This document shows positions 6,133 through 12,981 of a stretch of 35,370 bases of DNA, piece by piece. How positions within the stretch are numbered: position 1 is the first letter of the stretch; each line of letters starts with the position of its first letter. The notes beneath the pieces were generated by a model, which saw only the letters and a program-made list of their open reading frames with translations, did no database searches and was not told where the DNA came from. This stretch comes from a virus, in IMG/VR virus record IMGVR_UViG_3300050138_000076, positions 1 through 35,370 of that record; one strand, given 5' to 3'. Position numbers and translations under genes: made by a program.

Positions 6133-6315
6133 ATGATCATTAGTAAATGTCACAAAACCATCGTTTACGTTGTGTCGCATGAGTCAGACTCTGATTACCA
6201 TTGTTCGCAATGTTACATGCAATGTGATACGGTTATGTCACTCTCATTAAGCATGGATAGCGCATATGAATCTCGACATGCAACTGAAACTCAAGAAGCT
6301 ACTGATACAGCATGA
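6133..6315 (+). CDS. Possible Cys-rich small protein, 60 aa
   Basis: A 60-codon frame with a zinc-ribbon-like YHCSQCYMQCD in the middle (residues 22-32). There is no clear ribosome site at ATG 6133, and the last 50 bases overlap the endolysin gene, where the frame becomes Thr/Glu/Ala-rich. The otherwise empty stretch 6081-6265 and the CxxC motif are the only support. It could instead be non-coding leader of the lysis genes. Confidence 0.3.
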   Translation: MIISKCHKTIVYVVSHESDSDYHCSQCYMQCDTVMSLSLSMDSAYESRHATETQEATDTA

Positions 6316-6688
6316 AGGTTGTAGATCTGAACCATACTCCGACACAAAAGGAAACATTACTATTGGTATTGGTCGCAATCTCACAGATCGCGGTGTATTG
6401 CCGTCAGAAATAGATTTCATGTACAACAACGACGCCTTGTATTTTTTCGAACAACTCAGCGCAGATTACAAATGGTTTAACTATTTAGATGAAAACCGAC
6501 AAATCGCACTCGTTGATTTCGCATTTTGTGGGATGAAGACATTTGCGGAATTTACAGACATGATTTCAGCTCTTACAATTCATGATTTCGATAGCGCAGC
6601 AGAGCAGTTGCTAAACTCAGATTATGCTAAGCAAGTTAAACAACGGGCAATTGATCTTGCAAACATCATACGCACGGGTGATATATGA
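6266..6688 (+). CDS. Endolysin, GH24 (T4-type) lysozyme
   Basis: A 140-residue muramidase. The catalytic triad E17-(8)-D26-(5)-T32 in HEGCRSEPYSDTKGNITIGIG matches the E-8-D-5-T spacing of T4 lysozyme. It hydrolyses the MurNAc-GlcNAc bond of peptidoglycan at the end of infection. No signal peptide or SAR helix is visible, so export requires a holin. Size is close to the short form of the family. Its stop overlaps the next start as ATGA (6685-6688), so the holin-like gene is translationally coupled. Confidence 0.9.
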   Translation: MNLDMQLKLKKLLIQHEGCRSEPYSDTKGNITIGIGRNLTDRGVLPSEIDFMYNNDALYFFEQLSADYKWFNYLDENRQIALVDFAFCGMKTFAEFTDMISALTIHDFDSAAEQLLNSDYAKQVKQRAIDLANIIRTGDI

Positions 6689-7011
6689 ATTTTTTGCTTA
6701 ACGCTTTTGAAGCTGTCATGCCAATGATTGAAAAATCAGCGCCAATGATTGCAAGTGCAATGGGCGGCCCAATCGCAGGTATTGCAACAACAGCGCTGAT
6801 ACTAATTAAAAATGCATTTGGCTTGCCAACAGAAGCAACTCCTGCGGATCTTTTAACAGCTATACAATCACATCCAGACGCTGAAACTATCCTTGCAAAA
6901 CTAAATGCAACGCATGGAACATGGCTCGCAAAAGTCGTATCTATGGTTGACAATCCAACGACAGCTGAGATAAACGTTAAACTCACTTGGAATCGTCAAC
7001 AACCTACTTAA
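6685..7011 (+). CDS. Holin-like protein (possible short GTA/3TM-holin relative)
   Basis: A 108-residue protein with a hydrophobic, Gly/Ala-rich segment at residues 17-44 (APMIASAMGGPIAGIATTAL, then ILI). LPTEATPADLLTAIQSHPDA follows (47-66), a pattern I associate with the 3TM holin family of phages and gene transfer agents. The usual C-terminal membrane helices are absent, so it may be truncated or a different small membrane-active protein. Coupling to the endolysin by an ATGA overlap supports a lysis role. Confidence 0.55.
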   Translation: MNFLLNAFEAVMPMIEKSAPMIASAMGGPIAGIATTALILIKNAFGLPTEATPADLLTAIQSHPDAETILAKLNATHGTWLAKVVSMVDNPTTAEINVKLTWNRQQPT

Positions 7012-7071
7012 AATCATGAATAACTACTTTTAACATGTAAAAAAATATCATTATCATTAACCAATCAAAAA

Positions 7072-7206
7072 TCATATAGCACCCCAAAAATATTTTACAA
7101 AACGTTTAGCATCGTCAATTCGATTAAACACTTCAACAACAATGCTAAGATCATTGAACTCTCGAACTACTTCGTATCTGCCTTGCATGTTTATTCTTAT
7201 TTGCAT
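7072..7206 (-). CDS. Unknown small protein, 44 aa, partner of RHH gene
   Basis: A 44-codon frame on the minus strand, MQIRINMQGRYEVVREFN onward, ending in DDAKRFVKYFWGAI. AAGGA six bases before the ATG is a good ribosome site, located inside the 3' end of the RHH gene, whose stop lies just beyond this ATG. The pattern (basic beta hairpin then an aligned Ala-Lys-x-Phe-Val helix) resembles the small MKYxIV proteins at 10286 and 31791. With the RHH gene upstream it has the layout of a toxin-antitoxin or autoregulated pair, but it is very short for a toxin. Confidence 0.5.
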   Translation of the reverse strand: MQIRINMQGRYEVVREFNDLSIVVEVFNRIDDAKRFVKYFWGAI

Positions 7207-7367
7207 TCAGATTCCTTCTTATTAACAATACGAACATGATGAAAAAAATCTATTGCCGATTTAATAACACCGGATTTATTGTCACCCATAAATTCCATGA
7301 GCTCTTCTAGCTTACGCTTATCATCTTTGTTTAGAGCTATCGTTGTTCGCATTACGGTTGTTAACAT
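7197..7367 (-). CDS. Ribbon-helix-helix protein, 56 aa
   Basis: MRTTIALNKDD (residues 6-16) is a typical RHH beta strand, followed by helix one (KRKLEELMEFMG) and helix two (NKSGVIKSAIDFFHHV). It would bind DNA as a dimer. AAGGGAA lies eight bases before the first ATG; a second ATG at codon 6 is possible. A palindromic AGTA/TACT site upstream (7576-7591) overlaps the presumed promoter -10, so autorepression is likely. It is reversed relative to the lysis and terminase genes and is a second RHH gene, distinct from that at 2765. Confidence 0.75.
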   Translation of the reverse strand: MLTTVMRTTIALNKDDKRKLEELMEFMGDNKSGVIKSAIDFFHHVRIVNKKESECK

Positions 7368-7384
7368 TTTCGATTCCCTTTGTT

Positions 7385-7405
7385 AGCCGCTCTTCTTGAG
7401 CGGCT
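7385..7405. other. Hairpin in the reversed cassette
   Basis: AGCCGCTC and GAGCGGCT form perfect 8-bp arms around the loop TTCTT. It lies between the 43-aa gene and the RHH gene. There is no adjacent T-run in the minus direction, so it may be an attenuator or mRNA-processing/stability element that separates expression of the first gene from the RHH pair. Confidence 0.55.
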
Positions 7406-7411
7406 GGTTGT

Positions 7412-7543
7412 TTATACCAACGTGTTGCGCATTGTCATTATCTCTTTGCGTGTAAAGCTGAGTACATTTCCGTAAAAAACATATGCATTCTGTTCGTCGC
7501 AATATTCGTAAATCTTGCCATTTTCAAATCTATATTTATTCAT
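7412..7543 (-). CDS. Unknown small protein, 43 aa
   Basis: A 43-codon minus-strand frame, MNKYRFENGKIYEYCDEQ onward, rich in Tyr and Asn. GGAG nine bases before the ATG supports translation. It is the first gene behind the TTGACA promoter at 7576-7604 and precedes the RHH gene. No family recognised. The compact beta-hairpin look is shared by several short phage accessory proteins. Confidence 0.5.
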   Translation of the reverse strand: MNKYRFENGKIYEYCDEQNAYVFYGNVLSFTRKEIMTMRNTLV

Positions 7544-7575
7544 CTTATTTACTCCGTTGTGTTGTTGATATGATC

Positions 7576-7604
7576 ATAGTAATACTATAGTAACAGTGTG
7601 TCAA
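7576..7604 (-). promoter_or_regulatory. Promoter and overlapping operator for the reversed cassette
   Basis: On the minus strand a perfect TTGACA (7604-7599) is followed by a 17-bp spacer and TACTAT (7581-7576) as -10. The palindrome ATAGTA-A-TACTAT (7576-7588) and the overlapping ACTATAGT (7584-7591) lie over the -10 and spacer, giving alternating AGTA/TACT half-sites as RHH dimers commonly use. Autoregulation by the 7197-7367 protein is inferred. Confidence 0.55.
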
Positions 7605-7682
7605 TAGCATTTAATAAAATAATTTAAATAACCGTAATAATTCGGTAATTTTTTTATGCCGAATCCTCCGATTTTGGAGAGA

Positions 7683-7709
7683 GACGCCTAAGACGCCTAA
7701 GACGCCTAA
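7683..7709. repeat. Tandem repeat, three copies of 9-bp GACGCCTAA
   Basis: Three exact head-to-tail copies of GACGCCTAA directly abut the GGAGTGAAT array. The region 7544-7991 contains no convincing gene; this and the next array, the cassette promoter, a hairpin and a possible terminase promoter are what it holds. The period of nine equals that of the neighbouring array although the motifs are unrelated. Confidence 0.9.
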
Positions 7710-7799
7710 GGAGTGAATGGAGTGAATGGAGTGAATGGAGTGAATGGAGTGAATGGAGTGAATGGAGTGAATGGAGTGAATGGAGTGAATGGAGTGCGG
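7710..7799. repeat. Tandem repeat, nine exact copies of 9-bp GGAGTGAAT plus a partial
   Basis: Nine perfect copies occupy 7710-7790, followed by GGAGTGCGG. Reading it as a protein gives an Ile-His-Ser chain on the minus strand, but that frame has no ATG and no ribosome site, so I treat it as non-coding. The GGAG in every unit resembles ribosome sites but there is no start codon for them. Copy number is likely to vary by replication slippage. Confidence 0.9.
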
Positions 7800-7840
7800 T
7801 AAATTATGAATCGCTATCACAAAATTATCCAAAATAGTAG

Positions 7841-7866
7841 GGGTAAGAAAAATTTCTTTTCACCCC
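7841..7866. other. Imperfect hairpin before the terminase genes
   Basis: GGGGT-AAGAAA pairs with TTTCTT-ACCCC with a two-base bulge. It could end transcripts arriving from the left or act in the leader of a terminase transcript. Evidence is complementarity only. Confidence 0.35.
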
Positions 7867-7941
7867 GATACTTTATTTACAATCTACATTTAAAAAGGGC
7901 TAATCTGTTAAAAATAGGTTGATTACGTTTATGTGACATTC

Positions 7942-7970
7942 TTTACAATCTGTGTTAATGAGCGTATTGT
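7942..7970 (+). promoter_or_regulatory. Possible late promoter before the terminase genes
   Basis: TTTACA (7942-7947), a 17-bp spacer and TATTGT (7965-7970) form a fair sigma70-like promoter 21 bases before the small terminase ATG. The ten bases TTTACAATCT also occur exactly at 7876-7885, again with a GCTAAT 17 bases further on. The duplication suggests two tandem promoters or a shared activator site. Confidence 0.35.
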
Positions 7971-7991
7971 TATATTTATTATCAATTTGCA

Positions 7992-8393
7992 ATGGATTTG
8001 CACAATATGACTGCTGGACATCCTTTAACTTACAAAGAAGACGTGCATTTTAAAAAGCTTGTCGATGGCGTGAAGATTGCATTGACGCTTAACAAGACTG
8101 CTGAGTTATGCATGCTATCTCCTTCTACTTTCAAGGATTGGGTATTGCAGGGACGTAAAGATTTAAGCAATGGTTTAGATACACCGCTAGCCAAATTGTC
8201 GGCTAATATAAGAGCAGAGCAGTCAAAAAAAGCCATAAATTTAATGAATGAGATACAGGAATCACCCGAGCGTTGGCAAGCGCTTGCGTGGATTTTAGAA
8301 CGCTGTTTTCGCGAAGATTTTGGAGCTGATGCAGGCATCATTCAAGAGCTAAAAGAGAAATTCGAAGAACTCGAAAAGAAAATGGAGAAGTAG
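7992..8393 (+). CDS. terS: Terminase small subunit
   Basis: A 133-residue protein with an N-terminal helix-turn-helix (NKTAELCMLSPSTFKDWVLQGR, about residues 34-55) as in DNA-recognising small terminases. A helical middle follows, including AWILERCFREDFG, and a charged coiled tail (ELKEKFEELEKKMEK) likely joins the oligomer or contacts the large subunit. It recognises the phage packaging site and stimulates the large subunit. No clear ribosome site precedes ATG 7992; ATG 8007 is an alternative. Its position ahead of the large terminase agrees with the role. Confidence 0.75.
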   Translation: MDLHNMTAGHPLTYKEDVHFKKLVDGVKIALTLNKTAELCMLSPSTFKDWVLQGRKDLSNGLDTPLAKLSANIRAEQSKKAINLMNEIQESPERWQALAWILERCFREDFGADAGIIQELKEKFEELEKKMEK

Positions 8394-8397
8394 TAAA

Positions 8398-8559
8398 ATG
8401 GGATTAGTTAAGCTAGAGAAAGGCAGAGACAAAGAAGCAAAGCGTTTACCGCGGGACGTGCAGAAAGTTGCAAAGAAATCGAAAGTAACTCACCCAGAAA
8501 ATCCACATATCGCAAAGCGCAGTAATCTCAAAAAAACTCTTAGTGGCGTACGTAAATAG
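8398..8559 (+). CDS. Small basic protein, 53 aa
   Basis: A strongly basic, Lys/Arg-rich 53-codon frame (LEKGRDKEAKRLPRDVQK near the start). It starts four bases after the small terminase stop, with GGAG upstream. It ends just before the zinc-ribbon gene. Its charge suggests nucleic-acid binding, perhaps in packaging. No family recognised. Confidence 0.55.
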   Translation: MGLVKLEKGRDKEAKRLPRDVQKVAKKSKVTHPENPHIAKRSNLKKTLSGVRK

Positions 8560-8569
8560 TAAGGTCATT

Positions 8570-8737
8570 ATGATCTGCCCAAATTGTCAGTACACGCAAA
8601 GCCAAGTTGTTAAAGTCATGCATTACGATACGGGACAAACAACGCGTCGACGTGAATGTATGAAATGTGGATTACGATTTACAACTCTCGAATCACCTAA
8701 ACAACCACGAAAACGCCGGGAAAACCATGAATCTTAG
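8570..8737 (+). CDS. Zinc-ribbon protein, NrdR-like N-terminal type
   Basis: A 55-residue protein with two Cys pairs: CPNC at residues 3-6 and CMKC at about 30-33. They are followed by GLRFTTLE, very like the RRRxCxxCxxRFTTxE pattern of the NrdR zinc finger. The ATP-cone half of NrdR is absent, so it is a stand-alone ribbon that probably binds DNA or a protein. ATG 8570 has AAGGT five bases upstream and is preferred to the GTG at 8543. Its last codons overlap the large terminase start in another frame. Confidence 0.75.
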   Translation: MICPNCQYTQSQVVKVMHYDTGQTTRRRECMKCGLRFTTLESPKQPRKRRENHES

Positions 8738-10286
8738 TGAGATGCTTAAGAAAGCAAACTCGTGGCAAGCGCGATCTGAAGTGCGTAACAAAGCGCATAT
8801 CACTATACTACCCGACAAAACCATTATTCATGGTCTCATTGACGATCGTGTCTATATACCTTCACGAACAGGAAAAATATTTCATGAAAGCGCTAATTTT
8901 ATTGATCTTGTTATTGGTCCTTATGGAAGCGGCAAATCTACTATGTGCGCTGAACGTATTGTACGCTCAGCCTGTGCAATGCCCGCCTGGTCAAGTGGAC
9001 GAAGAAAGTCTAAATGGATAATCGTGCGCAATACAAGTGGTGAACTATATAGTACAACATTACCAACATGGCTCGCTTGGTTTGGCGAGCTTGGTGATAT
9101 TACTAAGAGACAAAAACCACTGCTAACATACGAGCATCTATTCAATGATGGTCATGGCATGATTGAGCTTGATCTCATATTTCTTGCACTTGATCGTGAA
9201 GACGATGTTCGTAAGATTAAATCGCTTGAAGCAACGGGTGTATACATAAATGAACTCTCAGAAGTACCGCAAGCTGCTTTGTCACATTTTAAGGGACGAG
9301 TCAATCACCGCTATCCCAGTCGTGCATTTTGTAGCGAGCCTTACTACTCCGGTATTATTGCAGACACCAATCCCCCCGATGTGGACCACTGGATATACAA
9401 AACTTTCGAGACTCAAGCACTCGATAGTTATCGAATCTTTCATCAGCCACCTGGACTACTTAAAGATAGAGACGGAAAATGGCGAAGAAATGCTGATGCT
9501 GATAACGCCGAAAATTTGGCGGACGACTACTATCTTAAATTAGCGGAGGGACAGACTGAGGACTTTGTAAAAGTATTTTGTCTTGGTGAATATGGCTCCG
9601 TAGGGTTTGGAAAGCGCGTTTATCCAGAATACAACGATGATCTACATTCCTGTGGTGAACTGAAAGAAATTCAAGGTCAACCGATACATCTTGGTTGGGA
9701 TTTTGGATTGACACCTGCATGTGTTGTTTCACAACTTTCAGAACGCGGGCAATTTCGCGTACTGAAAGAATATACCGCGGAAGATATGGGTATCAAAACA
9801 TTTGCAGAATCAATTGTTTTGCCAGGCCTTGCGCGCGACTTTCCATACTGTAAAATCGGGCGATCCGTGGCAGACCCTTCCGGTCTCAAGCAAGATGAGA
9901 TAATGGAAGAGCTAAGCTGTATCGGGACATTGAACATATTGGGAATACATACAAATGGTGCGCGTACTAATGCAATTGATCCTCGCCTCGGGGCTGTTCG
10001 CTACTTTCTCAATCGCATGGTCGACGGTAAACCCGGGTTCATCATCTCGCGAACGGGTTGTCCTATTCTTCGCAGAGGATTTATCAAAGGTTACGTCTAT
10101 AAGCGCATTTCGGTGTCGGGCGAGGAGAGATATAGAGATATACCACATAAATCACCCGAATCGCACCCGCATGATGGATTGCAGTATAGTGCCTTAGAGT
10201 GGGCAAGTAATGAGATAGTTGCAGATAAAGGTGAGAAAACATATGTTGATATGATTAATCCAGGATTTAGGTGGGGAACGCAATAA
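8727..10286 (+). CDS. terL: Terminase large subunit
   Basis: A 519-residue packaging motor. GPYGSGKST (64-72) is Walker A, and GVYINELSEVP resembles the Walker B/catalytic Glu strand. HLGWDFGLTPACVV starts the RNase H-like nuclease domain with its Asp, VADPSG follows, and HPHDGLQYSALEW supplies the last nuclease Asp. The enzyme hydrolyses ATP to fill the prohead and cuts DNA. ATG 8727 is chosen because the upstream in-frame ATG at 8667 lies inside the zinc-ribbon gene and starts with non-conserved sequence. The stop and the next start overlap as TAATG. Confidence 0.92.
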   Translation: MNLSEMLKKANSWQARSEVRNKAHITILPDKTIIHGLIDDRVYIPSRTGKIFHESANFIDLVIGPYGSGKSTMCAERIVRSACAMPAWSSGRRKSKWIIVRNTSGELYSTTLPTWLAWFGELGDITKRQKPLLTYEHLFNDGHGMIELDLIFLALDREDDVRKIKSLEATGVYINELSEVPQAALSHFKGRVNHRYPSRAFCSEPYYSGIIADTNPPDVDHWIYKTFETQALDSYRIFHQPPGLLKDRDGKWRRNADADNAENLADDYYLKLAEGQTEDFVKVFCLGEYGSVGFGKRVYPEYNDDLHSCGELKEIQGQPIHLGWDFGLTPACVVSQLSERGQFRVLKEYTAEDMGIKTFAESIVLPGLARDFPYCKIGRSVADPSGLKQDEIMEELSCIGTLNILGIHTNGARTNAIDPRLGAVRYFLNRMVDGKPGFIISRTGCPILRRGFIKGYVYKRISVSGEERYRDIPHKSPESHPHDGLQYSALEWASNEIVADKGEKTYVDMINPGFRWGTQ

Positions 10287-10534
10287 TGAGCGCAAGAGAT
10301 GTAGTAGTAATGAAATATAAAATCGTAGAATTAAATAGCGGAATGTTTAAAGTATATAAATCCCATGGTTTTTTATACGGCTGGGATGATACATGGAGTG
10401 AGTTTCGAACCGAAGTTGAAGCGCGACGATATATTGTAGACAAGATAACAGAACGTAACATTGACAAAGAGCGTGTCATGCTTGACAAGCACAACATGAA
10501 GCACAAGCGTGTAGTAGATATCATTAAGAGTTAA
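10286..10534 (+). CDS. Small MKYxIV-type protein, 82 aa
   Basis: Starts in the TAATG overlap with the large terminase stop, with GGGGA eight bases upstream. A second start at ATG 10310 gives MKYKIVELNSGMFKV, matching the start of the early protein at 31791 (MKYRIVKLASLEYIV). Both then have a Trp-Tyr/Trp-Asp segment and an E-x-R/K-x-Val helix. The C-terminal part is strongly charged and helical (ITERNIDKERVMLDKHNM). Function unknown. A TATAAT after the stop (10544-10549) may serve the portal gene. Confidence 0.7.
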   Translation: MSARDVVVMKYKIVELNSGMFKVYKSHGFLYGWDDTWSEFRTEVEARRYIVDKITERNIDKERVMLDKHNMKHKRVVDIIKS

Positions 10535-10580
10535 CAATAGCGTATAATAGTTGTAAATAAATTAACCAAGGATGGTTGAG

Positions 10581-12830
10581 ATGAAATACACAGCGGATGA
10601 AGGCTTGTCTTTAGACGAAATCAATGATCTTGAAGAACGCAGAGTTAGTAAGTTAGACGAAGCTGGTATCAATGAGCTTGAAGTTCTTGCAGACGCTCAC
10701 GAAAATATCAATATCTGGAACAACTATTTTAACGAGAACATCACACGCGGTAAAGATGATGTTAATTTCGTCTTTCGCGATCAATGGACAGCAATAGAGC
10801 GCAGTGAATTCACAAGATTATTCAAACCTGCAATGACATTCAACAAGCTTGATGATGCGGTGAAGAAAATAACTGGAGAACAACGGAAGAATAAACCTGA
10901 TCTCTTGGTACGTTCATTAACGGGTAAGGCCACGGAAGAGCAAATTGATTTACGTGCTGATCTTGTACGCACAATATCATATCAATCACAAAACGATCTA
11001 GTTTATCAAACAGCATTTAAATCAGCTCTCACGATGGGGTTCGGTGCGTTTCAATTGAGCCTGGATTATGAATCACCTCGATCGTTTAACCAAGTGATCA
11101 ATTTCAATATGATCACAGATCCGACTAAGACATCATTCGATCCGTCAGCAGTCAAGCCACACAAGGGAGATGGTAATTATTGTTCTCGACAATACATCAT
11201 GTCCAAAGAAGAGTTCTTTGCAACTTATCCCTATATACATAATCCAGACAGTTACGCAGATCCTCGCATGTTGCTAGACTTTCAATGGGAAACGCGTGAC
11301 ACAATTGTGCTGTGCGACTACTACGTGAAAGAATGGTTTCCATTGATGATATACAAGTTATCAAATGGAATGTCTGTCACTGCAAATCAGTGGGAAGACA
11401 TGCAAAAGCAATACAAGATGATGAAGGGTTTGGCAAGTGACTCGAAAGTAGTTGGTGGTATTATTACCGGAGAAATTCCAAAGATTATTCGTGAACGACA
11501 ATCGCAAGATTACAAAATAATGCATTACCGAATGATAAAAAACCAGATTCTAGATTTCGACTTATGGCCTAGTAAGTTCTTACCGATTATCTATGTTGAT
11601 GGTAATTCTTATTATAAAGATGGTCAGCAATATACAAGATCATTCATTCACGAAGCGCGCGATGCACAGAAGTTCATAAATTATGTTGGCAGCGAGATTG
11701 CAGCAGAGATCAAGAATCGTCGTAGGGAACAATGGATCGGTACACCCGACAACGTAGTCGGCAATGAACAAATGTGGCGTAACCCTGAGCAGCAGATTGG
11801 CATATTAATTGCGAAACCCGATCCAAAAACTGGACAGCTACCACAAAAAGCGCAACCGTGGGATATATCGCAACAGTTATTAGCTCAATTCGAACGTGGC
11901 GGCCAAGATATTAAAGAAATTCTAGGGTTCCACGAGGAACAAGCTGGGCAAGAATCAAACGCACAATCCGGTGTTGCAATTAAGAATCGACAAATTGCTG
12001 GTTCGATGTCTGCTTACGTGTTTTTTGACAACATAAACCAAGCAATCGAGCAAGCAGGTCGTTGCATACTAGATCTATTGCCAACTGTTTATGATGAAGA
12101 ACGTCATGTTGTCGTATCGAAAGCTAATGGTGTAACGCAATCAATCATACTTAACCAAAAGCAAGATGATGGTACGGTACAAAATGTAATTGAACGCGGT
12201 GATTTTGATATTGAAATCGACACTGGTCCGTCATTTGCAGTACAAAAAGACGTTGCATTACAATTTATGATGCAGTTGTTGCAAGTGCCGCCTGATTCTC
12301 CAGTATTCCCTCTAATTGTCGATCTGATTGCGAAAAATCTTGATGTGCAATTCATGCCGCAAATTGTAGAGCGCCTACAAACTCTAGTTCCTCCGCAAAT
12401 ACTCGCGAAAGAAAAAGGTGAGCCACCCCCTCCCCCACAACCAAATCCGCAAGAACAAGCGCAGCAACAACAACAAGAAATGGCGCAGCAAGAAATGGAA
12501 TTGAAAAAACAAGACATGCAGATTAAGCAAGCACAAATGCAGGATAGATCTGAAGAGTTGCAGATCAGAAAACAAAAACACGAAATGGATAAAGTACAGA
12601 TGTCATTTGATGCGCACAAGTTAGCAGCTGATATAGAAGCAGACAAATCATACAACGAATTAGAAAAGCAAAAGCTGATGCTTGAAGCGCATAAGATTTC
12701 CAAATCACTAGAAGATTCACATCATGATAGAGAAATGGATATGCATAAGTTGAACCAAGAACACGTACACAAAATGATGGATATCGATAGTGATATGCAT
12801 CTTGCTAAACAAAAAACTACAAAGGAATAG
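10581..12830 (+). CDS. Portal protein, P22 gp1-like
   Basis: A 749-residue protein close in size to P22 portal (about 725). DVNFVFRDQWTAIERSEF and KLDDAVKKITGEQRKNKP near the N-terminus, and EILGFHEEQAGQESNAQSG later, fit the P22 portal family. The last 150 residues are a Gln/Met/Lys-rich coiled coil (QQQQQEMAQQEMELKKQDMQ), recalling the long barrel helix of P22 portal. It forms the dodecameric ring for DNA entry and tail attachment. ATG 10581 has AAGGATGG at proper spacing; the ATG at 10572 lies inside that site. Confidence 0.9.
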   Translation: MKYTADEGLSLDEINDLEERRVSKLDEAGINELEVLADAHENINIWNNYFNENITRGKDDVNFVFRDQWTAIERSEFTRLFKPAMTFNKLDDAVKKITGEQRKNKPDLLVRSLTGKATEEQIDLRADLVRTISYQSQNDLVYQTAFKSALTMGFGAFQLSLDYESPRSFNQVINFNMITDPTKTSFDPSAVKPHKGDGNYCSRQYIMSKEEFFATYPYIHNPDSYADPRMLLDFQWETRDTIVLCDYYVKEWFPLMIYKLSNGMSVTANQWEDMQKQYKMMKGLASDSKVVGGIITGEIPKIIRERQSQDYKIMHYRMIKNQILDFDLWPSKFLPIIYVDGNSYYKDGQQYTRSFIHEARDAQKFINYVGSEIAAEIKNRRREQWIGTPDNVVGNEQMWRNPEQQIGILIAKPDPKTGQLPQKAQPWDISQQLLAQFERGGQDIKEILGFHEEQAGQESNAQSGVAIKNRQIAGSMSAYVFFDNINQAIEQAGRCILDLLPTVYDEERHVVVSKANGVTQSIILNQKQDDGTVQNVIERGDFDIEIDTGPSFAVQKDVALQFMMQLLQVPPDSPVFPLIVDLIAKNLDVQFMPQIVERLQTLVPPQILAKEKGEPPPPPQPNPQEQAQQQQQEMAQQEMELKKQDMQIKQAQMQDRSEELQIRKQKHEMDKVQMSFDAHKLAADIEADKSYNELEKQKLMLEAHKISKSLEDSHHDREMDMHKLNQEHVHKMMDIDSDMHLAKQKTTKE

Positions 12831-12854
12831 CAATATAAGGTATACGGGCGCACC

Positions 12855-12882
12855 TTGCGAGAAAAGTAAACAGGCCTATAAT
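12855..12882 (+). promoter_or_regulatory. Internal late promoter before scaffold and coat genes
   Basis: TTGCGA (12855-12860), a 16-bp spacer and a perfect TATAAT (12877-12882) lie in the 151-base gap after the portal gene. A dedicated promoter would raise scaffold and coat output over the portal. Sequence match only; no -10 extension. Confidence 0.55.
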
Positions 12883-12895
12883 TTAATGTAATAAC

Positions 12896-12914
12896 GTGCG
12901 AAATGATTTTGCAC
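12896..12914 (+). other. Leader hairpin downstream of the internal promoter
   Basis: GTGCGAAA pairs with TTTTGCAC (one G-T pair) around a three-base loop, and the flanks ACGT/ACGT can extend it. It would sit near the 5' end of the transcript from 12877 and may stabilise the scaffold/coat mRNA. Confidence 0.4.
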
Positions 12915-12981
12915 GGGACGTTACAGAGCGTCAGCAAGTACATCTCTGGGGCAGTCATGCCGAAATGGAGTAGTGAATCGA

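Noticed and set aside
7611-7832. Minus-strand frame with Ile-His-Ser repeats
   Set aside because: Produced by the 9-bp DNA array. It begins at TTG without a ribosome site and has no ATG.
12104-12703. 199-codon minus frame rich in Cys and Ser
   Set aside because: Shadow of the Gln/Lys/Met-rich coiled coil of the portal gene; no start signal or family features.
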